Assembly (NCBI GenBank): GCA_023974075.1
Contig: CM043792.1
Span: 9,281,456-9,345,455, forward strand
Length of the DNA: 64,000 nucleotides
Direction: 5' to 3'
From: Chaenocephalus aceratus
Taxonomy: Eukaryota > Chordata > Actinopteri > Perciformes > Channichthyidae
Shown: positions 1-10,360 of the stretch, one piece after another
How positions within the stretch are numbered: position 1 is the first letter of the stretch
How the letters are laid out: every line of letters starts with the position of its first letter
Translations under genes and position numbers: made by a program
Notes under the pieces: generated by a model
Database searches by the model: none
What the model was told of the DNA's origin: nothing
What the model saw: only the letters and a program-made list of their open reading frames with translations

Positions 1-45
1 CATCACAGGTCATCGACCATCGTGTCGGCAATGTTTAGTGGTAGT

Positions 46-247
46 GTTCACGTAAGCCCGGCGCTGATTCCGGCCGCCACCTTCGGGTCAGCATCTTATG
101 ATGTACAGTAAGCCCGGCAGCAATTCCGGCCGTTGTTTAGTGGTAGTACGTAAGCCCGGCGCTGATTCCGGCTGTCGGCTCTCGGGTCAAGCATCTTATG
201 ATGTACAGTAAGGCCGGCAGCGATTCCGGCCGTTGTTTAGTGGTAGT
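46..247. repeat. Tandem repeat, about 101-bp unit, 2 copies
   Basis: Two adjacent imperfect copies of a 100-102 bp unit, each ending in TGTTTAGTGGTAGT (ends at 147 and 247); a third copy of that end lies at 32-45. Each unit holds two sub-blocks like GTAAGCCCGGC..GATTCCGG separated by GCATCTTATGATGTACAG, so the unit itself looks like an older duplication. The array probably continues past the left edge. It is GC-rich and CpG-rich compared with its flanks. I do not recognise the family. Confidence 0.75.
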
Positions 248-511
248 GTTTCATACATCAACGTCTCTCCTGATTGAACTGTCGTCGGTGAAACACCTCT
301 CCTTACTGCAGAACGTCTCTCATTATATGTGTTATAATGTTTTTTAACGCACATTGTATGATTATATAATCATATGCGCGGGCCGCTAGAGTCTGTTGAT
401 CTCCAGATTAACAGCAGCATGAGAATAACCTGCCGAAAGTACCGATGCTCCATGGCAGAGGCTCCGGTAGAAATTGCCGGGATTTGCGTTTTTACCCCCT
501 TAATGTCTGAC

Positions 512-779
512 CAATGGTTGAACAGCATTTCCGTGCACATGACTTGTGTTTAAAGTTTATAGTCCGTTTGAGTTTTGCCCTGTGAACGCAAACCGAACCT
601 TCTGAAAAATGAAACAATGTAACAAACTGTGGTCTGGTGCAGAGAAGCGGACTATTAGGTATGAATGCACCCTTTCATTTTTCAGAAGGTTCGGTTTGCG
701 TCCAAAGACAGGGCAAAACTCAAACGGACTATAAACTTTAAACACAAGTCATGTGCACGGAAATGCTGTTCAACCATTG
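512..779. repeat. Long inverted repeat (foldback), arms about 105 bp
   Basis: The left arm (512-614) and right arm (673-779) are near-perfect reverse complements, differing mainly by a 4-bp indel, with a 58-nt spacer. A transcript would fold into a hairpin of about 100 bp. No clear target-site duplication flanks it. It may be a foldback MITE or a local inverted duplication. The apparent minus-strand reading frame across it is a by-product of the symmetry. Confidence 0.8.
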
Positions 780-834
780 TATATCCGATATTGTAAATAA
801 CACGTCCCGGACGTGTGCTTTTTCGCACACTGCT

Positions 835-1263
835 TGTTGCAGCCAATTTGATGTATTTTAATATTTGTATATGAAGGTGCTGGGATACTACTGAATTGAC
901 CCGGGCATAAGCGGGGACTCAGCCAATTTCAGGGTACAACCTACTATTTAGGGAGGACACAGGTGCACAGCATTAGGGATTGGGAATCACCAGAGGGAAG
1001 CCACACAGTTTTTCAACCGTGCGTGTTTTCGCTTATTTTCTGTTTGTTTTTAGTTCATTTTGGTTTATTTCTTTATCACAGTTAGTTGTTTAGTTATCAG
1101 TTAAACACCCGGCTCTTGTTTTGCTGTCATCATCCTGCAATCCAAATAAACATCTTAAATGCATTCAAAGAGAAGACCTGATTTGCTGTCAACACCACGC
1201 GTCTGGAAAAGCTTCACACCATATCCCTCACTGGCAAATATTTGTTGTTCGGTTGCCTTTACA
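835..1263 (+). repeat. 5' LTR of BEL/Pao element
   Basis: 429 bp, starting TGTTGCAGCC and ending GCCTTTACA. Compared by eye with the 3' LTR (6720-6747 joined to 7825-8225) I count four substitutions and no indels, about 99% identity. An AATAAA-like signal lies near 1146. The sequence just after the LTR does not show an obvious TGG-type primer-binding site. Confidence 0.9.
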
Positions 1264-1509
1264 TTTGTTGAAAAACTTGCTTCCAAAGACGGATGGACAC
1301 AGGAGGACAGCGCTGTATTCATTGACTTTTCCCGACTTAAATCCACGTTACGCACCCGCAAGAGGAACGGGGACGGACCAAACATCAAAGTCACGGTTGG
1401 AGTATTTATGAATGAATAAAAGGTTGCGGAGGAGAGTGGCCTTCACGCAACGGGATACAGGCAAATCCCATAAAGTAATTCTAAACAAAGCCTCATGGAT
1501 TGCTAAATA

Positions 1510-3567
1510 ATGGCCATGAGTAACGAGGAAAATCAGGAAATGAATGCAGAAATGAACGCTGCTGTCAATCAAACTGAAAAGGAGGATGGGCTTGGTAAAA
1601 GGACAGCTAAACTGACATATAAAGCAGCGGAAGCAAAGATATTATCTATGCAAAAGGACAGGAATTCTGGGATAAAGCAATTGCGTAAAATGGCAAAAGA
1701 ATTGGAACAAATGATGATTTCAAATGGAAATGTTTCTGACATGCAAATCAAACATGAAATGTTGTGGAAACTGTCTGGGGAAACTACAAGGTTGCATGAG
1801 TCATTAAAACCTTTGTTGCCTGAGGATGAAATGTTTAAACAAAGGGAATGGTTTCAAAATCAAATGCACAATGTTAAAGGAGTAATACGCAAAATGGAAA
1901 AATGGGTCCATGCAACAGGAATGCATACAGGTTGTGGATGATGAAATCGATGATGTGTTACATGCAAATGAGGAGCTGGATAATATTGGGCCAAATGACA
2001 GTATTTCTAACATTGGTGACAAAACAAATGTGTCAGGTGGAAGCTCTGGCAATTCAAGGTCCTCAAGGTCAACAACGTGCTCTGCACGTATCAAGGCAGA
2101 GGCTGAAAGGGCTGCACTCCTGGCTTTGGAGGCTGCTCTCAAGGAAAAGCATGAGCTGGAAGCTCAAGAGGCTCAAATTAGGAAGAAAAGGGAATTGCTT
2201 GAAGTGCAAAGTCAGATTGCTGCGCAGACAGCAAAAGTCACAGTACTCAGAAACAGAGGGTCTGACATAGGAGTCACAAATGGAACAAATTCATATGTGT
2301 CAAAACACAAGTCTGCTCTCAAACCCTCTGCTGTGCCATTATTTCCACAAACTTCAGGTTTTACCGTCAATCATCCACCAACAGGAGGCAGTAAAACTAC
2401 AAAACCCACTCAATCACATCAAAATCCATACAACCAGTACAATCCACCAACAGGAGCTGCTAAAGCTGCAATGCCATTACAGTCTCAGCAGCTACAGGAT
2501 CCATACAACCAGTTCATTACTGCAGCTACAATGCCAAGTGGAACAGGGGCACGGCGCAAAGAAACCATTTCACAAGGAACCAGATCAAAAACGTATGCTT
2601 CAAATCACATCCCAAGCATGCCTCAAAGGTCTTTGCAGTCATATCCCAGACAGTGCATATACACAACAGCAATGTATCCAAGTCGATGAGGACCAAGGCA
2701 GAATGCCTCAAGATCTCGTCATATCCAACTGCACAGCAATCAAACCAAAACAGTGAGGAACCGGACCAAGGCAATATTTTCACCATCATGCAAAAGCAAA
2801 ACGACATCACAGCATTACTAGTGCAACAGCAGTCTTCATTATCATTACCCCCAAGGGACATACCAGTGTTTGATGGAAACCCTCTTGAGTACAACTTATT
2901 TGTTAGAGCTTTTGAAAATGGAGTGGAAGGAAAAGCTGCTAGCAGTGTAGACTGCTTATACTACCTGGAGCAGTACACTCGAGGGCAACCTAGAGAGCTG
3001 GTCAAGAGCTGTCAACACATGCCATCTGACAGGGGGTATCAAAGAGCAAGAATGCTTTTAGAAGAACACTTTGGAAATTAGCAAAGAATAGCCATTGCAT
3101 ATATGGAAAAAGCACTTGGATGGGCACCACTGAAGTCAGAGGACATCAAAGCCTTACAAGCATTTTCACTATTCCTACGCGTCTGCTGTAACACTATGGA
3201 GGACATAAGCTACATGTCAGAAATTAATATGCCATCAAACATACGTGCTATAATCATGAAGTTACCATACAAACTGAGGGAAAAATGGAGACACATTGCT
3301 TTTGAACATCAGGAGAGACGCCATCGTCAAGCAGGTTTCAGTGACTTGGTCAATTTTATTGAGAGACAAGTGTCTATTGCATCTGACCCACTGTATGGAG
3401 ACATTCAAGACACAGTTGTCTCATTCTCAAAATTCAAAGTTGGAAATAAAGTGTCACAGGGACGCATAAAGGAGAAAGGAAGCAGTTTCGCTACATCTGT
3501 GGCAGCTGTTAACTCTGAAACTCAAAAGGAGAAATACGTTAACAAAGGGACCTTGTCTGCTGTGTGA
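1510..3567 (+). pseudogene. BEL/Pao gag-like region, frameshifted
   Basis: A run of open segments in changing frames: 1510-1941, 1910-2689, 2653-3081 and 3103-3567. The first is charged and helical (coiled-coil-like). The second is rich in Ala, Glu and Lys and then Pro, Gln and Asn. The last two, separated by one in-frame TAG at about 3079, carry the FDGNPLEYNLFVRAF-like block of DUF1759 capsid-type domains. At least two frame changes and one stop break it, so no full Gag can be made from this copy. The start at 1510 is simply the first ATG of the open segment. Confidence 0.8.
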
Positions 3568-3580
3568 AGAGGGCCACAGA

Positions 3581-6549
3581 TTGGAAGTGTGCCCCAAGAT
3601 GGAAAAGAAGCATTATCGGGATAACATTGATTTCCTAAAAAAGAAAGGTGCTTGTTTTGGATATCTATCAGTTGGACACATGAGTAAAGATTGTCACAGT
3701 CGGCTGTCTTGTAAGTTGTGTAACCTGAAACATCCTAGTATTCTCCATATCCATGCAAAGGAATGGAAAGAAATCAAATCAAAGGACATGCAGCAAGAAA
3801 CAACATGGATGAGTCAAGCCACTACTCCCAAAACATGTGGCCATATAGGAGCCGGAGCACAGGATTGCGTCTTGTCAATTGTGCCTGTAAAGATCAAGGC
3901 AAAGAAAGGCAGCACAATTCTAAAGACCTATGCATTTCTAGATCCCGGCAGCTCATCTACTTTCTGCTCTGAGCAACTGATGAGGAAGCTAAAGGTGAGA
4001 GGAAGGAACACTAAATTCCTGATGAAAACAATGAATAAAGAAAGCTTTGTCAACAGTCAAGTCATCTCAGGACTAGAGGTAGCTGCACTCAATGATAACA
4101 TCTATATTGAGTTGCCTGATGTGTACACCCAACGCAAGATGCCTGTGACTCGTAATAACATCCCACAACAGGAAGACTTGTATGCTTGGCCATACTTGGA
4201 CTCTGTAGAAATTCCTGCTATCAATGCTGATGTGGAGCTGTTAATTGGAACTAACTCTCCAGAAGTAATGGAGCCATGGGAAGTGATAAACAGCAGGGGT
4301 AAAGGACCTTACGCTGTTAGAACCTTATTGGGATGGGTTGTCAACGGACCATTGAGAGGAGGCAATGAGAGTAGGAGTAGCTGCCCCACAGTCACAGCCA
4401 ACTGCATATCCATTGCTCACATAGAGGAACTGCTGGTGAAGCAGTACAACCATGACTTCAATGAGAAATCAGCAGAAGACAAGCCAGAAATGTCCATAGA
4501 AGATCTTAAGTTCATGCAAATTGCCAACACTTCAGCTGAACTCAACAATGGACATTACTGCTTGAAGTTGCCTTTTAGAGAAGAGGACAATGTTGTCATG
4601 CCCAACAACCGCCATCTTGCTGAGCAAAGGGTCCTCTGCCTAAAAAGGAAATTGGAGAGAAATACAAAATTCAAAGAGGAATACACCAACTTTCTTGGTG
4701 ATGTCATAAACAACGGCTATGCAGAGAGTGTGCCAGAGCATCAGGTGAAAGGAAAAGAAGGAAAGGTGTGGTACATCCCGCATCATGGAGTGTACCATCC
4801 TAAAAAGAAAACCCTGAGAGTGGTATTTGACTGTGCGGCAAGCTACAAAGGTGTGTCACTCAACACTAAACTACTCCAGGGACCTGACTTGACAAATTCC
4901 TTGCTCGGAGTTCTCACAAGGTTTCGCCTAAACTCTATAGCAGTTATGGCTGACATAAAAGCTATGTATCATCAAGTCCAAGTGGCAAAATAGGATGTAG
5001 ACTTTCTTCACTTCCTATGGTGGCCAAGAGGTGATCTGACACAGCCGCTCACTGAGTACAGAATGACTGTTCATCTGTTTGGTGCAATATCATCGCCCAG
5101 CTGTGGCAGTTTTTCCCTTAGGAAAACGGCTGAAGACCACAAAACAGACTTCCCAGTTCATGTAACAGACACCATCAAGCAGAACTTTTATGTGGACGAT
5201 TGCTTGAAATCCTTGTCTTCAGAGGCAGACGCCATGTCTTTGGTTACAGACCTGACCGCTCTATGCCAGTTGGGAGGATTCCAACCTGCTGAAATGGATC
5301 AGCAAGCAGGTCAGTGTTGGAAGCCATTGATGTGGAGAAAAGAGCCAAGGAAGTAAAATAACTGGATTTCGACAGAGACAGCCTTCCTGTCGAAAGAACC
5401 CTGGGACTGCAGTGGTGCGCAGAAACTGACACCTTTAGGTTCAAGATGGCAGTCCAAGAAAGACCATTCACAAGAAGAGGTATCCTGTCGGTGGTGAGCT
5501 CGGTCTACGACCCCATTGGATTTGTAGCACCCTTCACCTTACCTGTCAAGATAATGCTGCAAAACCTCTGTAAGATGAGCTACAGTTGGGATGAGCACAT
5601 TCCTCAAAACTACCAGTTGCAGTGGGTGGGGTGGCTAGAAGATCTAAGAAGACTCAGCACTTTCAGTGTGCCGAGATGTTTTAAACCCAAAGGATTTGGA
5701 CAGCTCACAAGTGCCCAACTACATCATTTCTCTGACGCCAGCGAGAACGGCTATGGCACAGTTTCATACTTGAGGCTGCAGAGTGATGATGAGAAGATCC
5801 ATGAAACTTTCGTTCTAGGAAAGGCACAAGTTGCTCCTCTAAAGAATGTGACAATCCCAAGGATATAACTAACAGCTGCTGTGCTGGCAGCGAGAGTTGA
5901 CAGACTCCTGAAAGCAGAGTTGCAACTAGAGCTGGAAAACTCACTGCTTCATTCTGGAGTGAAATGGAGTTTCAACACTCCAGCCGCATCCCATCATGGA
6001 GGAGTATGGGAAAGAGTCATTCGCATGGTCAGTAAAGTGCTGAACTCTATTCTTCATCAGCAACATTTGGATGATGAAGGACTACAAACACTCCTGTGCG
6101 AAGTGGAAGCCATATTGAATGACCGTCCCATTACAAAAACCTCAGAGGATCCAAATGATCTCGAACCCCTGACTCCAAATCACATTCTCTTGTTAAAAGG
6201 CAAACCTTCTCTACCACCCGGGCTTTCTGACAAAAATGACTCCTACTCCAAACGACGTTGGAGGCAAGTTAAATTCCTTGTCAATCTCTTTTGGCACAGA
6301 TGGATTCAGGAGTATGTACCACTGTTGCAAGAGAGACAACGGTGGACAAAGGACAAGAGGAACTTTGTCACAGGAGACATTGTCATCGTAGCGGACTCTA
6401 GTGCCCCTCGCGGATCCTGGCTGTTGGGCAAGGTACTGCAGACCTTTCCCGACAGACAAGGACTTGTGCGGTCGGTTAAAGTCCGGACGAAGTACAACAT
6501 CCTGGAGCGACCAATCACGAAGATCTGTCTTCTATTGGAAGCTGAATAA
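3581..6549 (+). pseudogene. BEL/Pao pol, broken and internally deleted
   Basis: Segment 3581-4993 holds a CCHC knuckle (3653-3694) whose second Cys is Tyr (C-x2-Y-x4-H-x4-C), an aspartic protease with DPGS at 3941, and the start of reverse transcriptase (MADIKAMYHQV), ending at an in-frame TAG (4991-4993). Segment 5063-5356 carries YVDD at 5189-5200. After another frame change, 5446-5868 has the A17/RNase H start, with the FSDAS aspartate near 5733. Segment 5881-6549 jumps from the RNase H start to the end of the integrase core (HHGGVWER) and its C-terminal domain, so the zinc-binding part and the first catalytic aspartates are missing. This copy cannot act on its own. Confidence 0.85.
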
Positions 6550-6719
6550 AGACTGAAACCCAACTTCTATTATTGGGGTTACCAACCCTATTGGATTATC
6601 TACATGAACAATGAACATTATGGATTGAGAATACTGATATGGACTATTCTATTTGGCTGCAATGTTTTGTATGTTGTTGAATTGTTATGTTATTATACAG
6701 TAATAATTAGGAGCCGGTG

Positions 6720-8225
6720 TGTTGCAGCCAATTTGATGTATTTTAATTAGTGCTGTAAAAATTATCACGTTAACGGCAGTAATTAATTTTTTGAATTAAT
6801 TGCGTTAAAATATTTAACGCATTTAACGCATGTGCAGAATGGCCCGCCCCATACGTGCCACCAGTGGCAGCGCCAGGGTATGGCTGGGGTAGGCTACACC
6901 CATACCAAGAAATGGCTTAGCCCCACCATGAAAAATGATGTTAAAGTAAGCAAAATAAAGTCTGCCAACTCGCGCGGAGTAAATTGCACAGACAGCAGTT
7001 AGTAAGATTGATTTCAGTAGCCACGGTTTTGAAAACTTTTGTCACGTAGTGATCGTCTTCTCAATAGAACATCTTTGATAACGGCGTGGTGTTGTTGCAG
7101 GAAGTCCCGACAGAGAATACTTTTGCTGTATTACAGGGCAGAGCCATATAATAGTAATAATATGGCTCTGGTACAGGGGTGCACATAACTGGTACGCAGG
7201 TTATGTGCGTAATCTGAAATGCGTACCGTCACTTGTGTCACAAAGCGCATTTGCGTACCGACGTACTTGTGAAGCTTTTCCAGAAGGCGGTTAGATCACC
7301 GGACGACAGAGTCGGTCTCCGTGCGCACAGACAGGGCTGCTGTTAACGTCGGTCTGTACAACGGAACTGTGCCAAAACTACGCCAACCGGCTGCGGAGGG
7401 AGACTCCCCCCATCACTGGAGAACTGCGCTAAAACAGCTGATCACAACGTTCACACTCTGTCTGTGGTCACGAAGTACTCCACTAGCAGCCCCCCCCCCT
7501 CCCTCTGTCAACTTTCCTGAAGTACTCCCCCGTTAATAGAAATCAACACGTAATGAATTAAGACCCCACGGTTTGATGATTGATAGGTGTGTGGGTTGTC
7601 TTTCATTTTGACACGCAGAAAAATGTTATAATAAACATAGATACTGTATGTTAAATGGATATATCCGCCTGCTTTCATTTATCTTTCCATTCCCACAACA
7701 ATATACATAAAGAAATGGCATATTTTGGACATAGTTCGAATGGTGATTAATCATGATTAATTAATTTTTAAGCTGTGATTAATCTTATTAAAAATTGTAA
7801 TCGTTTGACAGCCCTAATTTTAATATTTGTATATGAAGGTGCTGGGATACTACTGAATTGACCCGGGCATAGGCGGGGACTCAGCCAATTTCAGGGTACA
7901 ACCTACTATTTAGGGAGGACACAGGTGCACAGCATTAGGGATTGGGAATCACCAGAGGGAAGCCACACAGTTTTTCAACCGTGCGTGTTTTCGCTTATTT
8001 TCTATTTGTTTTTAGTTCATTTTGGTTTATTTCTTTATCACAGTTAGTTATTTAGTTATCAGTTAAACACCCGGCTCTTGTTTTGCTGTCATCATCCTGC
8101 AATCCAAATAAACATCTTAAATGCATTCAAAGAGAAGACCTGATTTGCTGTCAACACCACGCGTCTGGAAAAGCTTCACACCATATCCCTCACTGGAAAA
8201 TATTTGTTGTTCGGTTGCCTTTACA
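6720..8225 (+). repeat. 3' LTR of BEL/Pao element, split by a hAT insertion
   Basis: The LTR runs 6720-6747 and resumes at 7825-8225, with 7817-7824 being the duplicated target of the inserted element. Removing the insert and one duplicate gives 429 bp, the same as the 5' LTR. It is followed by the 5-bp duplicate CTGCT at 8226-8230. Confidence 0.9.
6748..7816. mobile_element. Non-autonomous hAT element inside the 3' LTR
   Basis: 1069 bp flanked by a perfect 8-bp duplication, ATTTTAAT at 6740-6747 and 7817-7824. The termini are imperfect inverted repeats, TAGTGCTGTAAAAATT on the left and TAGGGCTGTCAAACGATTAC on the right (reverse complement). An 8-bp duplication with TAGGGCTG-type ends is typical of hAT. 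There is no transposase; the 71-codon frame at 7321-7536 resembles nothing I know. Confidence 0.88.
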
Positions 8226-8338
8226 CTGCTCTTTAACTAAACAACCGCGGATGTCTTGAAGGACTCTTTCGCTAAAGATTTTTGAAGACATCCAGGCTCT
8301 TGTGACACGTAAATACTACGCTTCGTATGTTTTGGTGC

Positions 8339-8549
8339 GGACTGCGTTCACACCAGCGATGAACCGCTCCAGAGTTCTTAAGCAAGCGTTCCGAGACCAC
8401 CTATTTTAGCGGACCAGAGTCCGGTTGTTTGGTTCACTTAAGAGGTTTCGGACTGCGTTCACACCGACCCAAATGAACCGCACAAAGCGGCTAAACGCAC
8501 CAGGGTTCGATTCAACCGGACTATAAAAGGCTGGTGTGAATGCGCCCTA
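8339..8549. mobile_element. Short MITE-like repeat
   Basis: About 210 bp, with ends that read GCGTTCACACCAGC on the left and GCATTCACACCAGCC on the right (reverse complement). The motif CGGACTGCGTTCACAC occurs twice inside (about 8338 and 8448). I could not fix a target-site duplication. It looks like a short fish interspersed repeat lying just outside the BEL/Pao element. Confidence 0.45.
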
Positions 8550-10148
8550 AGACTTTTTGAGCCGACAAACATTTAGTCTAATAATTGGGGGCAGCCCTAT
8601 CTAGATCACAACCAAAACTACTTTTGGATATCTATATCAGAAAAACCTGGTAATTTGTCGCTCAGTATTCTCACATGCTGATACATTGTTAATACAAAAA
8701 CATTTGAAATTAAATTTGTACTGAGAGGTTCCAGAGTCAAATTGGGATTCAAATGCGAATCCCAATTCACATTTGGGATTCGGACTTGTCTAAAGTGTTT
8801 GTACTTCAGCAGACCACAGTACCGATTGATTCTTATTGACTTTATCTGCCTCTGCCTTGGATTTTATTGCACCTCCATGAACATTAGCCCGACAGACTGT
8901 AGAGTTATGCAATTTATACCAGCAGGATGATTTGGTCAGCATGAGCAATGAAGCACTATAGTCTTATAACACTGAAGGGACGTGATCCTCATCTTGTGCC
9001 CCCTTCATCTGGTTAACACTATTGTCAGTAATGGATAATGGCATGGGCTTCTTTCCCCCACTAATGCACACCAATATCAGTCTCTAGGTGTTCAGGATTG
9101 ATGACATGGCCTAATCAACCCATCTAATTGATACCCTACTATGCAGCACATATATTTCCCTGACTGGGTCACAGGGTGATGCCTGGGATATTACGCTCTG
9201 GCCAAGCAGCCTAATGAGTATCTCACCTCATTGAGTGATAAGAAGTCATGCCTGGGCTAATGGCACGGGAAGAGCATCTTAATCTCATACCTAATGGTGC
9301 TCTCAAGTTGGATACAAAATCAATTAAGATGGATTTGTTAACATGTGACAGTGCATTCGGGATCGTACAGTGATATACTATAAAGTGGTTTTGCATAACA
9401 GGGATTCTTTGTGTTAAGCAATTGATTTTCTAATGATAATGCATTAAACATGGACGCATTCCTGGCGTCTACAATGGCAAAAATAGATCTGACAGCGCAA
9501 GAATATATTATATAAACAACTACTTTTTTTTTGTTGAACTCTTGTTGATCAGAACAAACACATCTGGAAAATATGTATTTTTAGTAGATGTTTAAAAAAC
9601 AGTCAGTCAGCGATATGCAACTAGACAGTTCTAACAGGGTATTCTTCCAGTGAAATGGGAATTGAGCTCTAGCTAATTCCCAATAATGCTATATCTAACT
9701 TGCCAACTGGCCTAAATGATACTTGGCCGTTGGCTGGTTCAACTCAGCAAGCAAGTACCTGATCTTGGGATCATTTGTCAATAACATGACCACACACTTC
9801 AAATTTGCATGCGTTTTGGTAGTTCATGAAGGTTGATAGATTCAAATGTCCTCTCTTTGAAATGATATCACTACATTGTACAACTCAAACTCAAAAATTA
9901 CCACCAATTGTGAATGCAACATCTGTTATATAAGCCTATTGGCCTAATATTTCTAAATCAGGACCCCCAGTTTTCAGAGCATGTTTCTTTCCTAACCGTG
10001 ACAGTTCAATATGTGGATTTGTCTGCTTTAATAACAATAATAGCTATCAACCACCCCAAAAGGTTTATGCAAATCAATCCTTTAGGCTCTGAGTGTGTTA
10101 TGTTGAAATGGGACTTTTTTATTGATTCTTATTGCCAACATCACTTAC
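8550..10148. other. Rest of partial grin2c intron 4
   Basis: AT-rich sequence with no recognisable coding exon on either strand. I looked for the next expected GluN2 block (CCKGFCIDIL, then LYLVTNGKHG) in reverse complement and did not see it. Intron 4 therefore runs from 10148 to beyond position 1. Confidence 0.6.
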
Positions 10149-10360
10149 GACTCCGTCTTGTTGGACTGTCGTCTGCAGGGTACAGTGTTGCTGACGCATG
10201 TACCAGTCATAGGGTCCACTGCCTCCACAATGACAAAGGGCCTCTCCTCCAGCGTAGCCACTGTCAGATGCCTGTAGTCCGACACTGGCTCCAAGTAAGT
10301 GCCATACCGCGGCCACACGGGGTATCTCATTTGCAGAATCCCCATCTCGAAGGTCCCCAC
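10149..10360 (-). CDS. grin2c: grin2c coding exon 4
   Basis: 212 bp, about residues 383-453. The acceptor is a pyrimidine-rich tract ending CATTCAG at 10361; the donor is TC/GTAAGTG at 10148. It starts [19 protein letters not shown], the end of the amino-terminal domain, then [16 protein letters not shown], the first strand of the S1 ligand-binding half. The Glu of LEE matches a glutamate-contact position in GluN2[12 protein letters not shown] supplies conserved cysteines, and NKT is a glycosylation site. It enters in phase 0 and leaves in phase 2. Its next partner exon is not in the window. Confidence 0.92.

Larger units (their letters stand above)
1..834. other. Left-edge non-coding segment
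   Basis: No coding exon was recognised here. If grin2c continues to the left, this is part of its intron 4. It holds a tandem repeat (46-247) and a large inverted repeat (512-779), listed separately. The 5-bp CTGCT at 830-834 is the left target-site duplication of the BEL/Pao element. Confidence 0.5.
835..8225 (+). mobile_element. BEL/Pao LTR retrotransposon, complete ends, defective
   Basis: The ends are 429-bp LTRs with TG...CA termini and a perfect 5-bp duplication, CTGCT at 830-834 and 8226-8230. The interior order is gag, zinc knuckle, aspartic protease, reverse transcriptase, RNase H and the integrase C-terminal part, the BEL/Pao order. The family is identified by the DUF1759-like gag, a DPGS protease and a YVDD reverse transcriptase followed by a peptidase-A17-type region. 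The coding part is split by stops and frameshifts, and a large internal deletion near 5940 removes most of RNase H and the front of integrase. A hAT element sits in the 3' LTR. The plus orientation is antisense to the host gene. Confidence 0.92.

Noticed and set aside
1..247. Possible CRISPR-like array at the left edge
   Set aside because: Only two large tandem units, in vertebrate DNA, without short regular repeats and unique spacers.
8742..8930. Small plus-strand frame in intron 4
   Set aside because: Begins in a short local inverted repeat (AAATGCGAATCCCAATTCACATTTGGG) and has no domain.
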